A stretch of 64,000 nucleotides of DNA from Himantopus leucocephalus (GCA_003993805.1 RSEF01000001.1:147731779-147795778), one strand, 5' to 3'. Positions 15,501-30,936 are shown, numbered from the stretch's first letter. The notes: generated by a model not told the origin, from the sequence alone. A program made the numbers and translations.

Positions 15501-15653
15501 TGACTGATACGTCTTTCTGGAAATGAGCATTTTTCCTTTTCCATCTCCTATCAGAACACTTTTGTCAAGATACAATCAACGGACAAAGAATCAACTCCTA
15601 CTTGTGGGATTTTTCCAGAAAATGGTGATTATATGACTTAAAAAGTAAAATGC
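12593..15653. other. Intergenic stretch, no gene seen
   Basis: Only short open frames on both strands, none with recognisable protein similarity. A small imperfect palindrome occurs near 13540-13566 (AAGGTACTACCTTAGAAGG followed by TAGTAC). The stretch ends at an assembly gap. Confidence 0.55.
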
Positions 15654-15753
15654 NNNNNNNNNNNNNNNNNNNNNNNNNNNNNNNNNNNNNNNNNNNNNNN
15701 NNNNNNNNNNNNNNNNNNNNNNNNNNNNNNNNNNNNNNNNNNNNNNNNNNNNN
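15654..15753. other. Assembly gap, 100 N
   Basis: Exactly 100 N, a conventional placeholder for a gap of unknown size. Continuity between the left 15.6 kb and the rest therefore rests on scaffolding only. Confidence 0.99.
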
Positions 15754-18700
15754 GCACACTATAGATGACATGTGACAAAAGGGACACGCTAACAGGGCTC
15801 CGCTGTCCTGCACAGGTTCCTTAGTGCACCATGAGGTATGGAATACTCACTCCTCTCAGGTAGGGCTAACATGCAGAAAAGTTGGGAAGCGCTAAAGGAC
15901 TGAATTACCTAGAAAAGTCATATAGATATACTTCTAATTTTCCCTTTACATACTCACAGACCCTTAGTAGGAAAGAAGGATCAATTCTGCAAGAAGCGCA
16001 GAAAAAGCTGAAGTCAATAAACATTCCCAGTCCTCAGTTTCATCCTGAGAGCTTCTGAAAACTGCGCACTTATCTGCTTAGAAGCTGTGCATTATTGGCA
16101 TGCAGGAGATGGCATTAGAAAATGCTTGTTACAGTGACACTGATCCCACACTATTATTTTAGCCACGTGGATCTAAGATGCTTGTATGCGTCTGCTCGCT
16201 AAGGAACATCCCACTGTCCAATCCCACATGGCGGCCACTTCCAGGAGAACTGTGATTACACAGTACAGGGCAATATGACAGCCAAACACAATTACAGAGC
16301 AGTGACAAAGAGTCTGTAAATTCCACTGAACCTAAACTGGATTTTTCTTTAGCAGAGCAGGATTAGCCGTTACTCATTCTTATAAACCATCTGAAGTTAC
16401 TACGCATGGTCAAAAACGATGATATACAAAACACATGGTTCCCAGTAATATCACACTGGGGTAATTGTTGTAACTGCTAATATGAGGGCTATGAGTCTGT
16501 TTTTGTTATTAGCACTGTTGAGCTCTGCAGATTACATCATACAGATTGTTTCTATATCTGGCATCCATTCAGTCTATATGTATACTTATCCACCTCCACC
16601 TGTCTGCTTAGACAAATGGCGAAAAAAATGGGAAGAAAAAAAAAAGCCAGACAGCATATAAATCCATCTGCACTGAATTACAGAACAGTTAATATTAAAC
16701 GCTATGCAATGGAGAAGTACTTTAGATTTCAAAATGGAAGAACTCCCATCTAGAGAAGCAGGGAATCCATCCCACAGTAGGAACAGAAAAAATGAAGACT
16801 CTTACATGTTTAAGCACAGCAGATACCAGTGGGATACAACTTTACAAAACAAACAGACAGCTGTCTACTCAATCCTACTGTCAGTCAGTATTGCCTCCTG
16901 CTGTTAGTCTACAATGTCTATTTTCTTCAGGTCTTTGGTATGGGTTGCCTCGAACACAATGGCATCAAAATCCCACAGGTTATTGCAAGGTGATATGAAT
17001 GAGGTCACAGAGGAAGCACCTACACAGTTGAATAAATCTTTTTTTTTTTTCACAGAATAAGAATTCTGAAACAAGCCAGTGCTGAAAATGTCAAAAAAAA
17101 ATTTAAAATTTCATTTTACTCAAGGGATAATGATCTCATTCTTTTCCTCTGCAAAAGAAAGATAATCCTCAAGCTGGAGTTTAAAAGCTTTCTCAGTCTC
17201 AACGTTATCACACATGACCTGATAGTATCTGAATGGGACAGAGAGATGGCCTGTCCTTCTCAAATATCGCATTCACACTGGTACAGTTTTTCTTGTATGT
17301 GGCTTGTATAGGTATGTTGCCACACCTATAGCAGGTGTGGGTTTTGGTTATGTTCTGCTTTCCTACAAGCTTTAGAATTATGCAGCTTTCTGACTTGCTG
17401 TGTTTGCCATAATGTGTTCTCATAATGAACCACATACCTCTCTTGTCTTTTTGTGGCATGGGGAGAGCACCAGTTATTCATGACACCTAAGTCCTGCACA
17501 GCTGTAATTCCAAGTTTTTCCTAGAACTGTAACCAGGACGTAGGGACTTGTAACAGAAGTATTGAGGTTGGCAAGAATTAAATATGAATGTAAATGAGTG
17601 TGTGAGAGAGAAAAAGCACCAGAAGAAACAGCAGAACAAGGGTTAAAAAAATAGCCTAATGAAGAGCACTGTTCCCAGTCAATCACACTGAGGAATGTGT
17701 CAAACCCAGACAACAGTGCACTGTGATAAGACCACAGCAGAAATGACTCACTGATGGAAGACACTCCCAGAACAAGAGAATGGACTGCAACAAATCTGCA
17801 GAACACCATATACGCCATTCCCTCCTGGTATCACAACGGAAGGATAACAGCAAAACACTCTCCCTAAATGGACATGAAAGATCTGTCCAAAAACTAGTTC
17901 ATCATTGCCAATCATGAAGAACCCCAGAGCTGTGATGAGGGCCCAGTAGCTAGAGTCCCTGGTCCTTTGTGTCACGCTCAGACACACTTGGTGCTTGTGA
18001 GTGACTGGAAGTAATAGTGTGACTGAAGACAATCAGTGAGAGAATGAGTGTGAGTAAAATCAACTTTCTCAGAGCTTTTGCAAATAATTCTCATTTTCCC
18101 CTTCATTTCAGATCTGACACGGAGTTTTGCTACGCCCATTACCAACAAGTTTCTCTGTACAAGCAACTATACTGACTGTAAACCCAGGTCCACAAGGATG
18201 ACCAGTCCTATAAAGATTTAAAAGGGTTCAAAAGCCTTTATGACAAATAATAAAGTCTTCTAGAAATTAATATCCATCAATACAATGTTATTAACTTCCT
18301 TCTCCGTTAAGGACTGTCCTGTAACACCCATTCCTCAACACTTCTTGGACAATGGGAAAGAGCAGAGCTTTTCTATCTTCCTGAACCCAGACCACAAGTA
18401 ACCTTAGATGAAATGAAAGAACACCTACCAAGCAGGCAGAAACACTGATTGCTTTCAAGCTTTCATCAGCTGGCTGGGTTAATTTAGAACCATGCTATGC
18501 ATTCATGGGAACGAACTGCTTGTTAGTGGTGTGAACAAGGAGGTTCTGAAATGTTGCATAAGTTTTAAAACAACAGCTATTATTTTAACAGCAGTCATTT
18601 TCCAGTTACTGTGGTAAGCACACCACCCAATGTGACTTGAAGACTGAAGAATATAAGAATGGAATATTTCAGAATGTCGAGCTTCCAGGCAAGCAACCAG

Positions 18701-21700
18701 GCATCATGGAAGAGCTGCTGAAAGCCTTCTTGAGAGTTTATGGTGAGAAAATAACAAAGCTCTTCAAGAAAAAAGCTGGGAGGTCCTCTTTCTCTGAAAA
18801 TCGCCATGCAAAGGTTAAACATGGAAACTTCTTAATGAGCACTGTGATTGTTTTCTGTTTGACACAGAGAGTAACAGAAAGCAGATGTTTCTGAATAGCC
18901 ACCTTAAAGGAAAGGAGAGCAGGGATGGATGAGGGAAAAAGGCAGTTGGACATAAACACTATGGCTTCAGAGTACAAATTTATTTACAGTACGTACACAG
19001 CTGAGAAGCCAAAAAAAAAATGCAGCAAAAATATTTTCCATGAGGGACCTAAGGCATACACTTAGCTTTACATTGTGCATATTAGCAACAGATAGATGTT
19101 AAACAGATGTTTGTTGTAAAAATACCCATAATAATACATCTCCACATATAGGCTTAAGAAATAACTGGCTCACATGCAAAATTTGAAGGGGACGAATATA
19201 TGTTGGAGGAAAACTTTCCAAGACAGAGTGTTTAAGACCAAAGAGATGGGTGTCTACTCAGCAATACAAATGGAGCAATAAGATTAAGTGCCACTCTGGA
19301 AGACAGAGTGACATGGTACAAAAGTGCTGGGCAATGAAAGATGTATTACCTAAGGAAATTAATAGTTTTAAACTCCAAAAGTCTGCAAAGATTTCTAGCC
19401 CTGACAGCAAGACAGCAGATGAACTTCAAGAGGACAGTCCCTATTCTGCACGAAACACAACTCAGAGATCTTTTGCCTACATCTCAGACTGGGACCAAAG
19501 CCAACAATAACAGTTTCAAAAGCATTGTGTGCACTTGTAGATATGAAACTGTATCGACTGTATGTTTATGTGAACAGTCATTACTGAAAAACAAACTAAG
19601 TTTTATAAAATATTTCATATTTAGACATCTTTTCATTTGACTTAATTCTGCATCACTTCTATTTTTGTTGAAACCTCTCTGGAGTCTATTAAGATTTGTA
19701 TGAGGGCAGGAGCAGTCATAACATTTGTGAGAAAAGGAGGTAAAGGACACTGATCAAATACTGAGGGAATTCAGAAAGTTCAGCTGAAGAGTAAGATCAT
19801 CTCCTCCAAAACTCTCATTTGACATTTCAGTATCTTACTCGTCTGGACTCCAGACTCCTGAATGATTCCTGCATGGCTGCTAGGCAGTGGCTAGAGCATT
19901 AAAGCAATAAAATCTCTGTGAGGCTCTTCCTTTCCAAGTGCGATTTTAATCACAAAATGTTTGCATGCTTTTTGTCTATTTCATAATTTATAGATGGTGC
20001 AGGACTGTTTGGTTAGTTTCTAGCCAGTTTTATAAGCATCAGAAGATGCCACGAGAAATATGTTGTCCTGGAAAGTCATTTCGTACTCAGGGGCTGAGAG
20101 ACGTTTCTCCAGGAGTCCCTAGGAGCCCAGAAACTTTGGAGATATCATTTCTTTTGCCTTGCCTTCCCCTTTTCTTTTCTTTTTTTTGGATCATTCTGAG
20201 CCTTTTTCCTGAAGGAAAAAGCATGTAAAAAATTAATCAATTCTGTTGTGCCCACAATAAATATGAATAAAGAATTGAGCACCCTTCAGAGCAATGCACT
20301 GAAATCATCTCACAGGCAGCTGCACTTCTTGTTCTGGCCAGATGTTTGGGATGACCCCAGTAACATCAGCAAAGAACCAGGAACAAATTACAAGAATCTG
20401 ACTGCAGAAGTGGAATATTAATATCACAAGTGTAGTTTCTAGAGGTGTATCAGTGGGTTTGAAGAACAGAGAAGTCAGTGGGTGAAACAGTGGTGTCAGT
20501 GGGTGACTTCAAAGCAAAGGGCTAGAAATTAGATACCCTAGAAGAAAAAAAAGAAAGAATGGAACACCCCATTCTAGAAGAGTTTATAGACAAATAAAAT
20601 GATAAAAAACATAATGGATACAAAATATCATTCCAAGTAGGATACACTACTAGAAATGCCAGTTTCTGTTTAAGAGCAGATTGATTACTAACGATGAGAG
20701 CTGTATCAATATTATGTAGGTTGACAAGAGAAGCAACCAAAGCAAGAAGTCATTTGTCATCCAGAGGAAGGCACTGTGTACACTTTGTTTTGTGACAAAG
20801 AGTGAAAACAGACCAAAATGTTCACCTAGAGGATATCTAGAAGTGAAAAACACTTTCTACACATATACGTGACAGGACGGTTCTTTTAGGAGCGGAGATC
20901 AGGAAGGGGATTATTTCCAGAAAAATGACATAGCCACATTTTTAAGCATTGAAAATGAAGGTCTAGGAAAGAGGAAACAACTTATGATAGGAGTCACACA
21001 AAGGCAAGGGTAGACAGATGGCCAGATAAAAAAAAAAGAAGGTTTGAAAGAATCCCTTGTGATTTTTTTCCAAAAAGCAAGTATTTATTTATTATAATAC
21101 CGGTACTGTCCATAAGGCAGGCACAGATGGTGTGTCTACATCTGCATTTTAGTTCAAGTCAGAATCGCACTTTTTAAGAAAATCTCATGATTGACTCTAC
21201 TTAGCAGGCTTAGGTTCGCAAAGATCTCGTGAAGTGGACTCCACGGATTTTAGCTGAAACCTTAAGGTGCACACCAAAAGCACACCTGATGCAGCTGAAC
21301 CAGTAATGAATGTCCATGCCAGAAAACCAGACTACAGCAAAGAAAACCTTGACTAGACATTTCCACGCATATTTTTATCCAGGATCCCCTTGGAGTTTTC
21401 ATTAGTTCCATCTTGTCTTCCATTTGCTTAACAACCTTTTTCTTAGCTAACAGCATAAGCTGTGTTGACTTTCACTGAGTTTTTCTTGTTTTCCTGAACA
21501 AGTCATCAAATACGCATATATATCCTGCAATTCAGTCACTACTGCCAAATAACTTTATAACCTCACTTGGAAATCCAGACCGTGGAATATAAACTTAACA
21601 TGTGAAACCTCTAACTTATGTGTTTAGAAAAGTGAACTACTACTTGATGGTACAATTTTGACAGGCTCTTATTAATGTCGTGTTAGGCCACCCACCATCT

Positions 21701-24700
21701 TGAATGCATGACTTTTAATTATTTAAATATAATAAAATACAAAGCATTTCGTAAACACTAAGCCCTTATGCTTGCCATTGTTTTGGCCAAAAATAAGGAT
21801 TTCCTCATAGAAACCTGAATTTGGTTAGATGTACTGATTCCTTCTTAGGGGTATCTGGGATCCGTGGCAATTATGTCAATACCCTCTGCTGCACAGGAGA
21901 CAGCAAGCTTGAACTACAGGGTTGAGTTTAACCATGGTACCAATCTGAAATATGTTATCAAATATCAAAGTGATGCAAACAGCCCACTTTGGGGGGTATT
22001 TTATAATTTCAGCTAGAAAAGAAGATTGAGGTTCCAATTAAATTTTACTGGCGGCAGAGATTTGTTAATGCTGGTGCTCTACCTTTAACAATGTAGTCTG
22101 CCAACTTTTCCTCATGTGCATAGTCTCAGTAAAGCAATATTACCAGGCCTCATAAATCTCTGGATATTTGATAGTTTTCCTAAAGCCTCAGATCCTAATT
22201 AAGTGACTGCAAGAATTTAAATTTTCAACTTAATTCTGTTTCTCAAGCTAGCCTGAAGCAATACTAAATGAATGATTTCTGAGACTCAACCAGCCAAACC
22301 AAAACCGAATCACAATTCATTTTATAATTATGATACTAACCCAATTCAGAAATTCCATTCATGACTTCTTAGTGTTTCGAAATGGTCTGTTAAAGCTGAT
22401 AGAGTGATATATGGGAATAAGAAATGAATAGTTTGCTCCTATTCCTCTGTTTATTCTACTGCACAAAAACTCCATAAAATGATTTGATGTGAAACTACTG
22501 GGCAATGCAAATGGAAACTTCAGTAAGCTAAAAAAAGGGACACAGTCAGGATTGCTACTATTGCAATATTTTGGTCCTTAGTGCTCTAACTGAGCTATTT
22601 CTCACTCTATCCAAAGCTTAATGTAAATGTCTTAGCTAAAGACATTTCTATTTCAACTTCATTGGTCCTTCATGACACCTAATTAGAGTTAGATAACAGA
22701 TATTTCCAGCATAAGAAAAATTAGAATCTTAGAACACCTACTCCAAATAATAAGACACAGGGAGAACCGGCAACTCCCGTGATAACAGAAGTCTAGTCTT
22801 TGCAGTAACTTTTGCATCGTAACTACAACAGTCTGTCAGCTGAGAATACAGGACCAAATGCCTTTGTGATGTAAAGCCATGAACATCCTCAAAAAAACAT
22901 CCCACGTTTGCATAGGGAAATCAGTCTTTGGCCACTCTCAAACTGGACTTACCCTGCCATAGAGAGAGCTTTCTGTCCAAAACCATATAGATGGTCATAT
23001 GCATAGCTGATGTTCTTTACACATAACTTAATTATCTCAGTTGACTAAAGGGATTTTGGTGTTTTGACAGATATAAGCCTTCATTCAAACCACAAGTAAC
23101 TTCAGCTGCAACGTGAGAAAATATCTGCTTTATGAACTGAGCAGTTTAACGTGTAGAGGAGGCTTGATGAAATCTGCAAAGCAGCTCTGCATCCTGGTTC
23201 GCAAAAACATAACTGCTCTCAAGCTAGATATGGTCATTTAGAAAAATACAGGCAGAGAAAAGTCTTTAGACCCTTGGTTTCCTCCTGTAAATGCAGAGCC
23301 CAGCTGCCCCTGTCATCCTGAGTGCCTCATGACCACTGGCAGTTTCCCTAAAATGTCAGGTGATTATGAAAAGATGTAGCTGTAATTTTTAAAAGAATTT
23401 TCCATACCTCTTATATGAAGAGAAAGTTTCCTTCTAAAAGCCCTAAGAGAAGAAAAAAAAAAAAAGATTCATTACTGATTTTAAGTCTGTCTCATAATTT
23501 AAATTTCTTAATTGGTATGATTAGGGTGAAGAGTACTTCCTATGACAGAGTTTGTAAACACCTTATGGATGGCTGTGGTTTTTAAGCAATACTGCAACTG
23601 AGGTGTTAAATAGTAACAACCATGATAGTAAAAGTAATAACAATCCTAACATGGTTGCATCACTATAGATTTTCAGGAAAATCCCTAGAATTGTTTAATC
23701 TAATTAAAGGTGTTTGGAGTTCTTAAAAATTAGATAAAATGTCAGACCTATGAATTTCAGATTGATACAGTCTCCTTCCTTTATGAGTTCTGTAAAGTCA
23801 CAACTATTACATGGAGGACGGTCTGTGCTTCCCCACTAAGCTACGATTTGTGCGTTGTTACTGATCATGGCCGTACTGAGATGCTCAAGGGGAACAAACC
23901 AGGATGCAACTTGAGGATCCAAGTTAACAGAAATCTACGGCCATTCTCCATACAGTAATCTCAAAAGGCAGCAGCAAATTAGCAAAAGCTGAAAAGCAGC
24001 AGCTATGGACCCATGATAAGTTCCATCTGGCCCTATCTGGTTTAATGCTGACTTTTTTTCATTCTTTTGCCACATGCTGAACTGTTACCTTTTGATGATG
24101 CAAATAAAAAGAACAAATTGTTACATTTTAAAGCTCGGAAGCACTGAATTACAGGACAGTCAATTAACATTTAACACTTGTTAATATGACAAAAGCAAGG
24201 TACACCTTACATGAGCTTTTCATTTTTTTAAAATGTAGTATTACTGAAACAAACTTTTAAATCACTGTTTTTTCCATCAGAAAAAAAATAAACTGCTAAG
24301 ACAGAGGTACCATGTTATTGGGCTACCGTTTGGAAAGTGTCATATATAAGAGGATCAACAGTGATTGAATTATTTTTGTTACAGGCTAATGTAGTCAAGC
24401 AGCAAAAGACTTGTGCTTTAGTATGTAAAGAACTAATAAGAGAAAAAAATGTCTAAATCTTTTTGGCAGGAGACCTGAAACTAAAGAAAATCACGTCAAA
24501 AGCCAGATATTTATACTTATAAAATTCCTCAGTAAAAACCACACCGCGATCTCTTATTACATTCATTCATAAAGCTGTTGGAAATGGCAATCCCTGATAC
24601 ATACCTGGATTGTGTAGATATCAGTTAGAATAGGCCAGGCGGGAAACAAGGGCCCACATGGAGGGCATTATGTATCAGATACTTGGTGTTGGGTTCTTCA

Positions 24701-27700
24701 CACGGGACTTGCAGCACTTTTCACAGTTCAAGGTTTAATTTGAAAATGTAACCCCTTCCTTTCTATCAGAAAGGATACTTGAAGTGTGGGAAAGAAAGGG
24801 GCAAATCTAGCTCAGCTCTTCCATAGCCTGAGTGACCCACCTTCTGTCCCACTCTTCTGTCCCTTTGCCTACCAGTGCTACTGCCTCAGAGGAAAAAGCA
24901 CAGAAAAACATGGTTCAGCCGAGTCACATCAGTGCCTGTACTTCGTGTAGTTCAGCACACACACTGTGGAGACTTCACCTCCCCTGCACGGGAGGCCTAG
25001 GGTCCATGATTCTACAGAGTGGTTCCTCAGTAACTTTCAGAGGAGAAGTAGCAAGTAGGAAAAGCAAGAAAAACCTAAACAAATACATATTTGGTGGATT
25101 TCCCAGCACTTTGCAAAATACACCATGAGGAGACTGAAGTGCCTGAGGAGACTCAAGGTCTTAATTGCCTGGATGTATCAAGCTGAAGAAGTAACTTTTC
25201 CACCCAGAATCTGGATTCAGAGATTATGGAGAAGGAAGCAGTCAGGTGAGAGACATAAACCTTCTCTCGGCCATCATAATTACCATAACTACGTTACAGC
25301 ACAACTAACTTTTAAATCCGATTGAAAAGATAGCAGGAATATTGATAGTCATAAAAGGCCCTCAAAAATAATTTAACTTGTTAAAAATTATCAGCTTCAG
25401 TTTTCATTTTGTTTTCCCTTTTTATGTTTTCTTTCTGTTTGCTGTCACTATCATTCACCTGGAGCTGTGAAACACATTTAGCATGAAAGCCAAGAGGGCA
25501 ACATCTGCAAAAAAATGGATTCTTGGTCCACTGGGAACCTGACAAGTTTCTGGCAAAAGAGGTAAGGAAGGGCCTTTGCAAACCTCTGCCAAAGCAACTG
25601 ACTTGTCACTGTAAGTAGGAAACAGATACTAACTTCCCACTAGCTTTTAATAAGAGGAAAGCATGTGTGTTTCATTGTGCCTTTAAAAATCACCTAATGG
25701 GCATTTTCAAAAAGTATGGTTGAAATCTGGACCCTAGGAAATCAGGTTCTTGAAGGCCGGAGATACCTTTCTGTAGAGATTCTGAAAATGCAGCTCCACA
25801 CCACTGCAGTCCCAGTTTAGCAGGGCTTGTCACTGATAATCAGGATGATAATGAGTTATAAAAGAATTGTGACTTTCTCTAGTGGCTAGTCTGGCCTATT
25901 CATCGGGGCTCAAACCTACTCAACTTTATTTGTAGGAACTGTGTGAATGACTTGAAATGGAAGCTCTCCTGTGATTACCGAGAGCAACATCTGATTCTTA
26001 AATTCATAACAATAAAAGTTGTGCCAATTTTACTGTAAAATTATTTCTGGTCAAGCTAAAATGGCATATCTGTATATTAAAATTGCTTTAAAAAACCCTT
26101 TTAATTTTGAAGGCAAAATATACATAATTTAGTTTAGCATTTTTATGGTAAAAAATTGCAATCTTTATGACCTGTAAACCAAATGAAAGTAAGTTTTTCC
26201 ATTATGTTGTTATTGACCAGGCAATTTTACTGACAGTATTTTGTGCATGACTGAAAACTGCCTATTAAAAATAGTGATGGTAATCACTTTATGTGACCGA
26301 CAAGGGAAATAGTGTTAGTAAGAAAGCTAGTTAATCTCAAAGCCGTATCTCCTCATGGGTCAAATCCATTCTTCAGTATTTTTTTATTATTATTTTACAC
26401 ATGCAATACTCGCTTTAAACACAAAAGCAATTTCATATCTGTGATGAAAACAGGGTTTAATTTCATAACGATAGAGGCCACTGAGTTGCAGGAGGTGCAA
26501 TTTAGAATTTTGTGTTTTCTTACCTATTCTTGCAAAGCCCAAGACTTTAACGAAATCAACTGCAAAGTGCTGCAATGTTGTAACGAGCAGAAATGGGCTT
26601 GCAGAATGTGTCACATTTTCAGGCTTTTCACCTCTGCAGCATAAGCACATTTTCACACGTATCTCGATGGAGGACATGAATGGACAGCTGTAGAGACACA
26701 ATACTTATTTAAGTCAAGCAGACATAAACCTGATTGAAGGTTTTAATTTGAAACATCAACAGCTCCACTCCAGTAGTCTGCTTACACACCACAGGCAGTT
26801 TAGCATAAACAGAGCACTGAGGGGCACAGGATTTACCTGGCTGTGCAAGCACAGGCACCAAGTTCTCCCCTGCCGGGAGAAAGACATCTTGTTCCCCTGC
26901 TCCTCCCTCCCACCTCCAGCGTGGAATGGATGCTGGCCCTGGTGCTCACTGGAGCTCTTACTAAAGCAATTTAACTCATGAAAACTGCAGATTACTTTTT
27001 TCTACCTTTTTTCTTTTTTTTTTTTTCTGTGTACGTTTTAGTGAGTTCCCGCATCACGTTAGCAGTGCGACGCACAGCAGCGGGAGCCAGTGGTGTCGTT
27101 TTTTGCAATAAATTTATTAAGATTTTACAAATGTATGTTGAAATAACAGCCTCCCTATACCCCGTTCTTCAGCTAGTCGTCCCCTTTAACATATTAACCC
27201 ATCAAATGCTTCCTGGCTGTGAGCCAGGTAAAAACTGATATGTGTGAAGCACAGGTTGGGCATTTTGTGTGTCATTTACTCAGTGCAGCCTAGCTCTCTT
27301 TGCTGCAATAATCTCTCAGCATTGCTGCTTCTTTTTCTTCATCTTCTGTCAGAGCAGTACTTTTCATACTCAGAGCAATACAGATTATATGTATATTCTA
27401 GATATAAATCTGCCACGTTAGGAAGTTACATAGAACCTGTGTGTTTTGTTTGGAACAGAAAAAAAAATTGAAAATCTAGGTGGAGCCTTTTTATCACCTC
27501 ACATTTTCTTTTCTCTACTTCTACATGCCAGAGATTAAAAGCATGCAGAGATTAGCAGCGTAAGGTCAACACTGGCAATAGTAGCTGGGGATAAGGTGGA
27601 GTGAGAAATGATAAATGCATTAAAATATGCTCCACCTTGGGTTTGAGTTTAACAAGTGGTCTGCTCTGGTGGGTTAATGTTGCACCCCAGGGGAAAGTGA

Positions 27701-30700
27701 AATATCCTGACATCCACAAGCACTTCCAAAAATGGTCTGCAACACACACGCTGTTCTCTCCTCTGTTCTTTCACTAAAAATGACTTTTCTATATAAAATT
27801 ATCCCAAATAAGAACGACTGAAGACTATTCGTAATTCTTCTGTCTTGTACTGTTGTGTCACCATTTCCACAGGTACTGAAAAGCTTTGTAGAAGGCATTC
27901 CCAAATTCAGATTCCTCTGGCTACCCAAATTAAAAAAAACAAACAACAAACAAAAAAGCTACTATGCACTTCAGTCTGAACTTTAATGTTAAGTGTTTTT
28001 GAATGGCAAAAAGAACAAAGAGAAGGCAAGAAGTCACATTGAAAAAAAACCTCTTGTTTTTTTCTCTTTGTCCTCTGAATAGCTGTCCACACTATGGACA
28101 AGCACAAGCCATCCTTTGGCAGTGGAGTAAACATTTACTCAAATGTGAGTTTGTCTTCCACTGCAAGGCAACAGCGAGGTGGCTTCTACAGCCCGCAAGC
28201 GGATGGGCTCCAGACCGTGAGCTGAGCAGAAGGTGCCCTCGAGCCAGCTGCAGATGTGACCCTTGGGTAGCACACAGCATGGTGGGACATGGGAGCATGT
28301 GCCACGCCGGCCAGTATGAATGAAGAGGAGAGGGTGTCAGGTGTGAGACTAAAATTTCTCTAGTGTCCCAATAAATCTACATTTCCCACTGGCAAATCAG
28401 CATGCTTAAACTCTGGTGGAAATCATGGTGGCTCAGGTTGACTAGAAGAGCTGATGAAAACATTTGCATTCCTGTTATAACCACGTCAGGGAAGTGTAAT
28501 TTAGGAATTTCCCCCAAATCAGAGGTAATAAAAGTATAGTTGGAGCCTTGACCTCTTCTGTGGCAAAGTTTGGCATGTAACTTTTTGGATGGTTAAAGCA
28601 AAACCAGATTAAAATGGTAAGTATGAATAATATCTGTGTCCTGTTTCACTCTGTCCTATGTTTTTGAGGATGGATTGTGACCTGAGACTTGAGAATTTCT
28701 CATCTTGGGAATCATACAGCAAAATACTGTGGGACAGGGGATCTCAGGAAAGCTTGGCATCTTGTGGCCTAGAGAGGCTAAACAATGCAAATGTTAATAT
28801 CCTAGCAAACATAACCCTGCTCTATGAAATCCACTGCTCTTGTTTCTCTAATTATTGTTCTAAATGAAGGACAGAGTTTCAGGTAATCACTTTATTATCT
28901 ATCCACAAGTCACTCTTTATAAAAAAGAAAGATTTTTGAGGAAATAATTATAGCTTATAACAGACTACATGCACTACAATTCAGAACTGAATTACTTTCT
29001 GACTGATAAAACTTGTCTTGAATACTGGTCAATATTTTAATGGCAAGCCCAGCATCAAATTATACATCTGCATCTATTTGTTGGAATAAATGTGCATAAT
29101 GAAAACCATGCATCCTTGAATACAGACTTAAGTAATTGGAACGCTTTCTACTTGGCGCTTATTTAACGAAAATCGAAGGAATACTCCTCCCATACAGGAA
29201 GGCAAGTCTAATGATGAGTGTTGGGGAGTCTCAAGGTACTACTGCATTTCAGAAAGGCAGCAGAAAAACTGCAAACCAGCAACGGCTTTTGTGTCCAGCA
29301 GCCAGAAAAAAAGAATTGTCTTTACCATTCTGTACAGCACAAAATCAGCATTGCACATTTTTTTTTTTAATTAGATGCAATTTGAATCCTGGGACTAAAT
29401 TTGCCATCTTTTGGTAGCTCTAACTTTGTACTTCTCCACCCTTTAAGGTGACTTAAATCTGTTTTGGGGGGATATCTGTAGTTTCAGAACTCTAAAGAAA
29501 TCAGCAGCGGATGGCAGCCTGGCACACACTCAAAACCAAGAGTGGATAGGCAACACAGCAAAACACCTGATTGTTTTAGGACCATTGGAAAAGTTATCTT
29601 ACCCAAAATGTTGTGCTACGAGCATTGTGGAAACTCCTGGAAAACCTTTTTGCAGAGATTTCAGACTGGCTCGAATAGGCACCGCTGCTTCAAATACCTC
29701 TCTTGAGGGTAGGTCTTGATATTGCTCAGCAGAGGGTTAAGCTGGAGCGACTATCAACAGTTGCCATCCCAGCTTTCCTGGACCTTCCCATTCCTATGGC
29801 AAGGATGACAGAAGAACAATCTGGCCAAAGGCTTGCACTTAAAACGCTGAATGCAGTATGCCAGTGTACAAACACTCTCCCGCAGGATCTCTGGCAATCC
29901 CGGGGGACCTCAGACAGCTAGTGGTGCTGGCCTAAACCATGACACTGTCAACCATCCCAACCCAATCTCCTGAGGCGTGCTTGTCAACACCTGCTGAACT
30001 GAGTGGTGTGACCCACAGCAAGCGACCTTGCAAGAAGATCTCTTTTCTTTTCCTGTCTTTACCACAGACGTCCTGGGTGATCCCAGATAAGTCACTTCTC
30101 CTCAGCTCTCCCTTCTGTCTGTTCCCTTCAAACTCCCAGCAAAGTCCCTTCAAACTTCTCACACTCTCAAGGGTCTATGAGATGACTGAGTGGGTGGAAT
30201 CATTCCAACACAGTCAAGTGATAAAAGCTTTCCCTATTTTATTTTATGTTAGATACCTTATCACTGCAATCAGAGCTATTGTAGGCATTTCATAAGGAAT
30301 TTACCCAGTAAGCAATGTTGATTAGTGGTAGTGGTGGGTACTTTTACTCCAGAATTGTCATTGTAGGCCACCATTCTCTCAACTTAAACATTCAAATTTT
30401 TTCAACACTACTTTTGTAAATACATCTGCTTTCTGAGTCAACTCAATGATTGTGAATATTACATTACACATGTATTGTCAGCACTTGGGATTTTTAAGTA
30501 TGAATTACTACTTCGTTGTGATTGCTCAGGTTGTAACCCTCCATCAAGCTTGCCTTTGTAACAGCTGCCCTTTACACTCCGTAGGCTAATTCTGGATGTG
30601 TCCAACTAAAGATGGGCTCAGAACCCAGTATCCAGATACTTTTGATAAGAACACTAAACCTGACTAAATAGCCCCTGCACCTTTGTACAGGTGCTATGCT

Positions 30701-30900
30701 GCCTCTGCTGATCCTGGCTGCCCTCTCCATATGCTCAGTACAGCAGAGTTGATTTCAGCAGGACCAGCTATCTAGAGCTTGGGACTGGGAAAATTGTTCA
30801 TAGTAGGACCTGGAAATTGGGAACAAAGTTAATGTTTTTTGACATGGTATTCTTTATTGCCAAAAAGTATTTAGCAAGTAGGCTAGGGTGAACATCGGCA
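15754..30900. other. Intergenic stretch upstream of EGFL6, no gene seen
   Basis: About 15 kb with no recognisable exon, RNA gene or transposon. Open frames are short and overlapping. A few AT-rich blocks (for example 25980-26300 and 24040-24250) have low repeat content and look like candidates for conserved non-coding DNA, but that cannot be judged without an alignment. In mammals the nearest upstream conserved gene is TMSB4X; I see no thymosin beta-4 coding sequence here. Confidence 0.5.
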
Positions 30901-30902
30901 TT

Positions 30903-30933
<31 letters not shown>

Positions 30934-30936
30934 AAN
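30903..30936. repeat. Poly-A tract ending in a lone n
   Basis: A run of A interrupted by one G, closed by a single n at 30936. The n marks an unresolved base or short joined gap at a homopolymer. The tract could be the tail of an old retrocopy, but no retrocopy body is visible next to it. Confidence 0.85.

Noticed and set aside
16667..24170. Similar 24-base strings GCACTGAATTACAG(A/G)ACAGT at about 16669 and 24144
   Set aside because: Similarity does not extend beyond about 30 bases, so a shared ancient repeat cannot be distinguished from chance.
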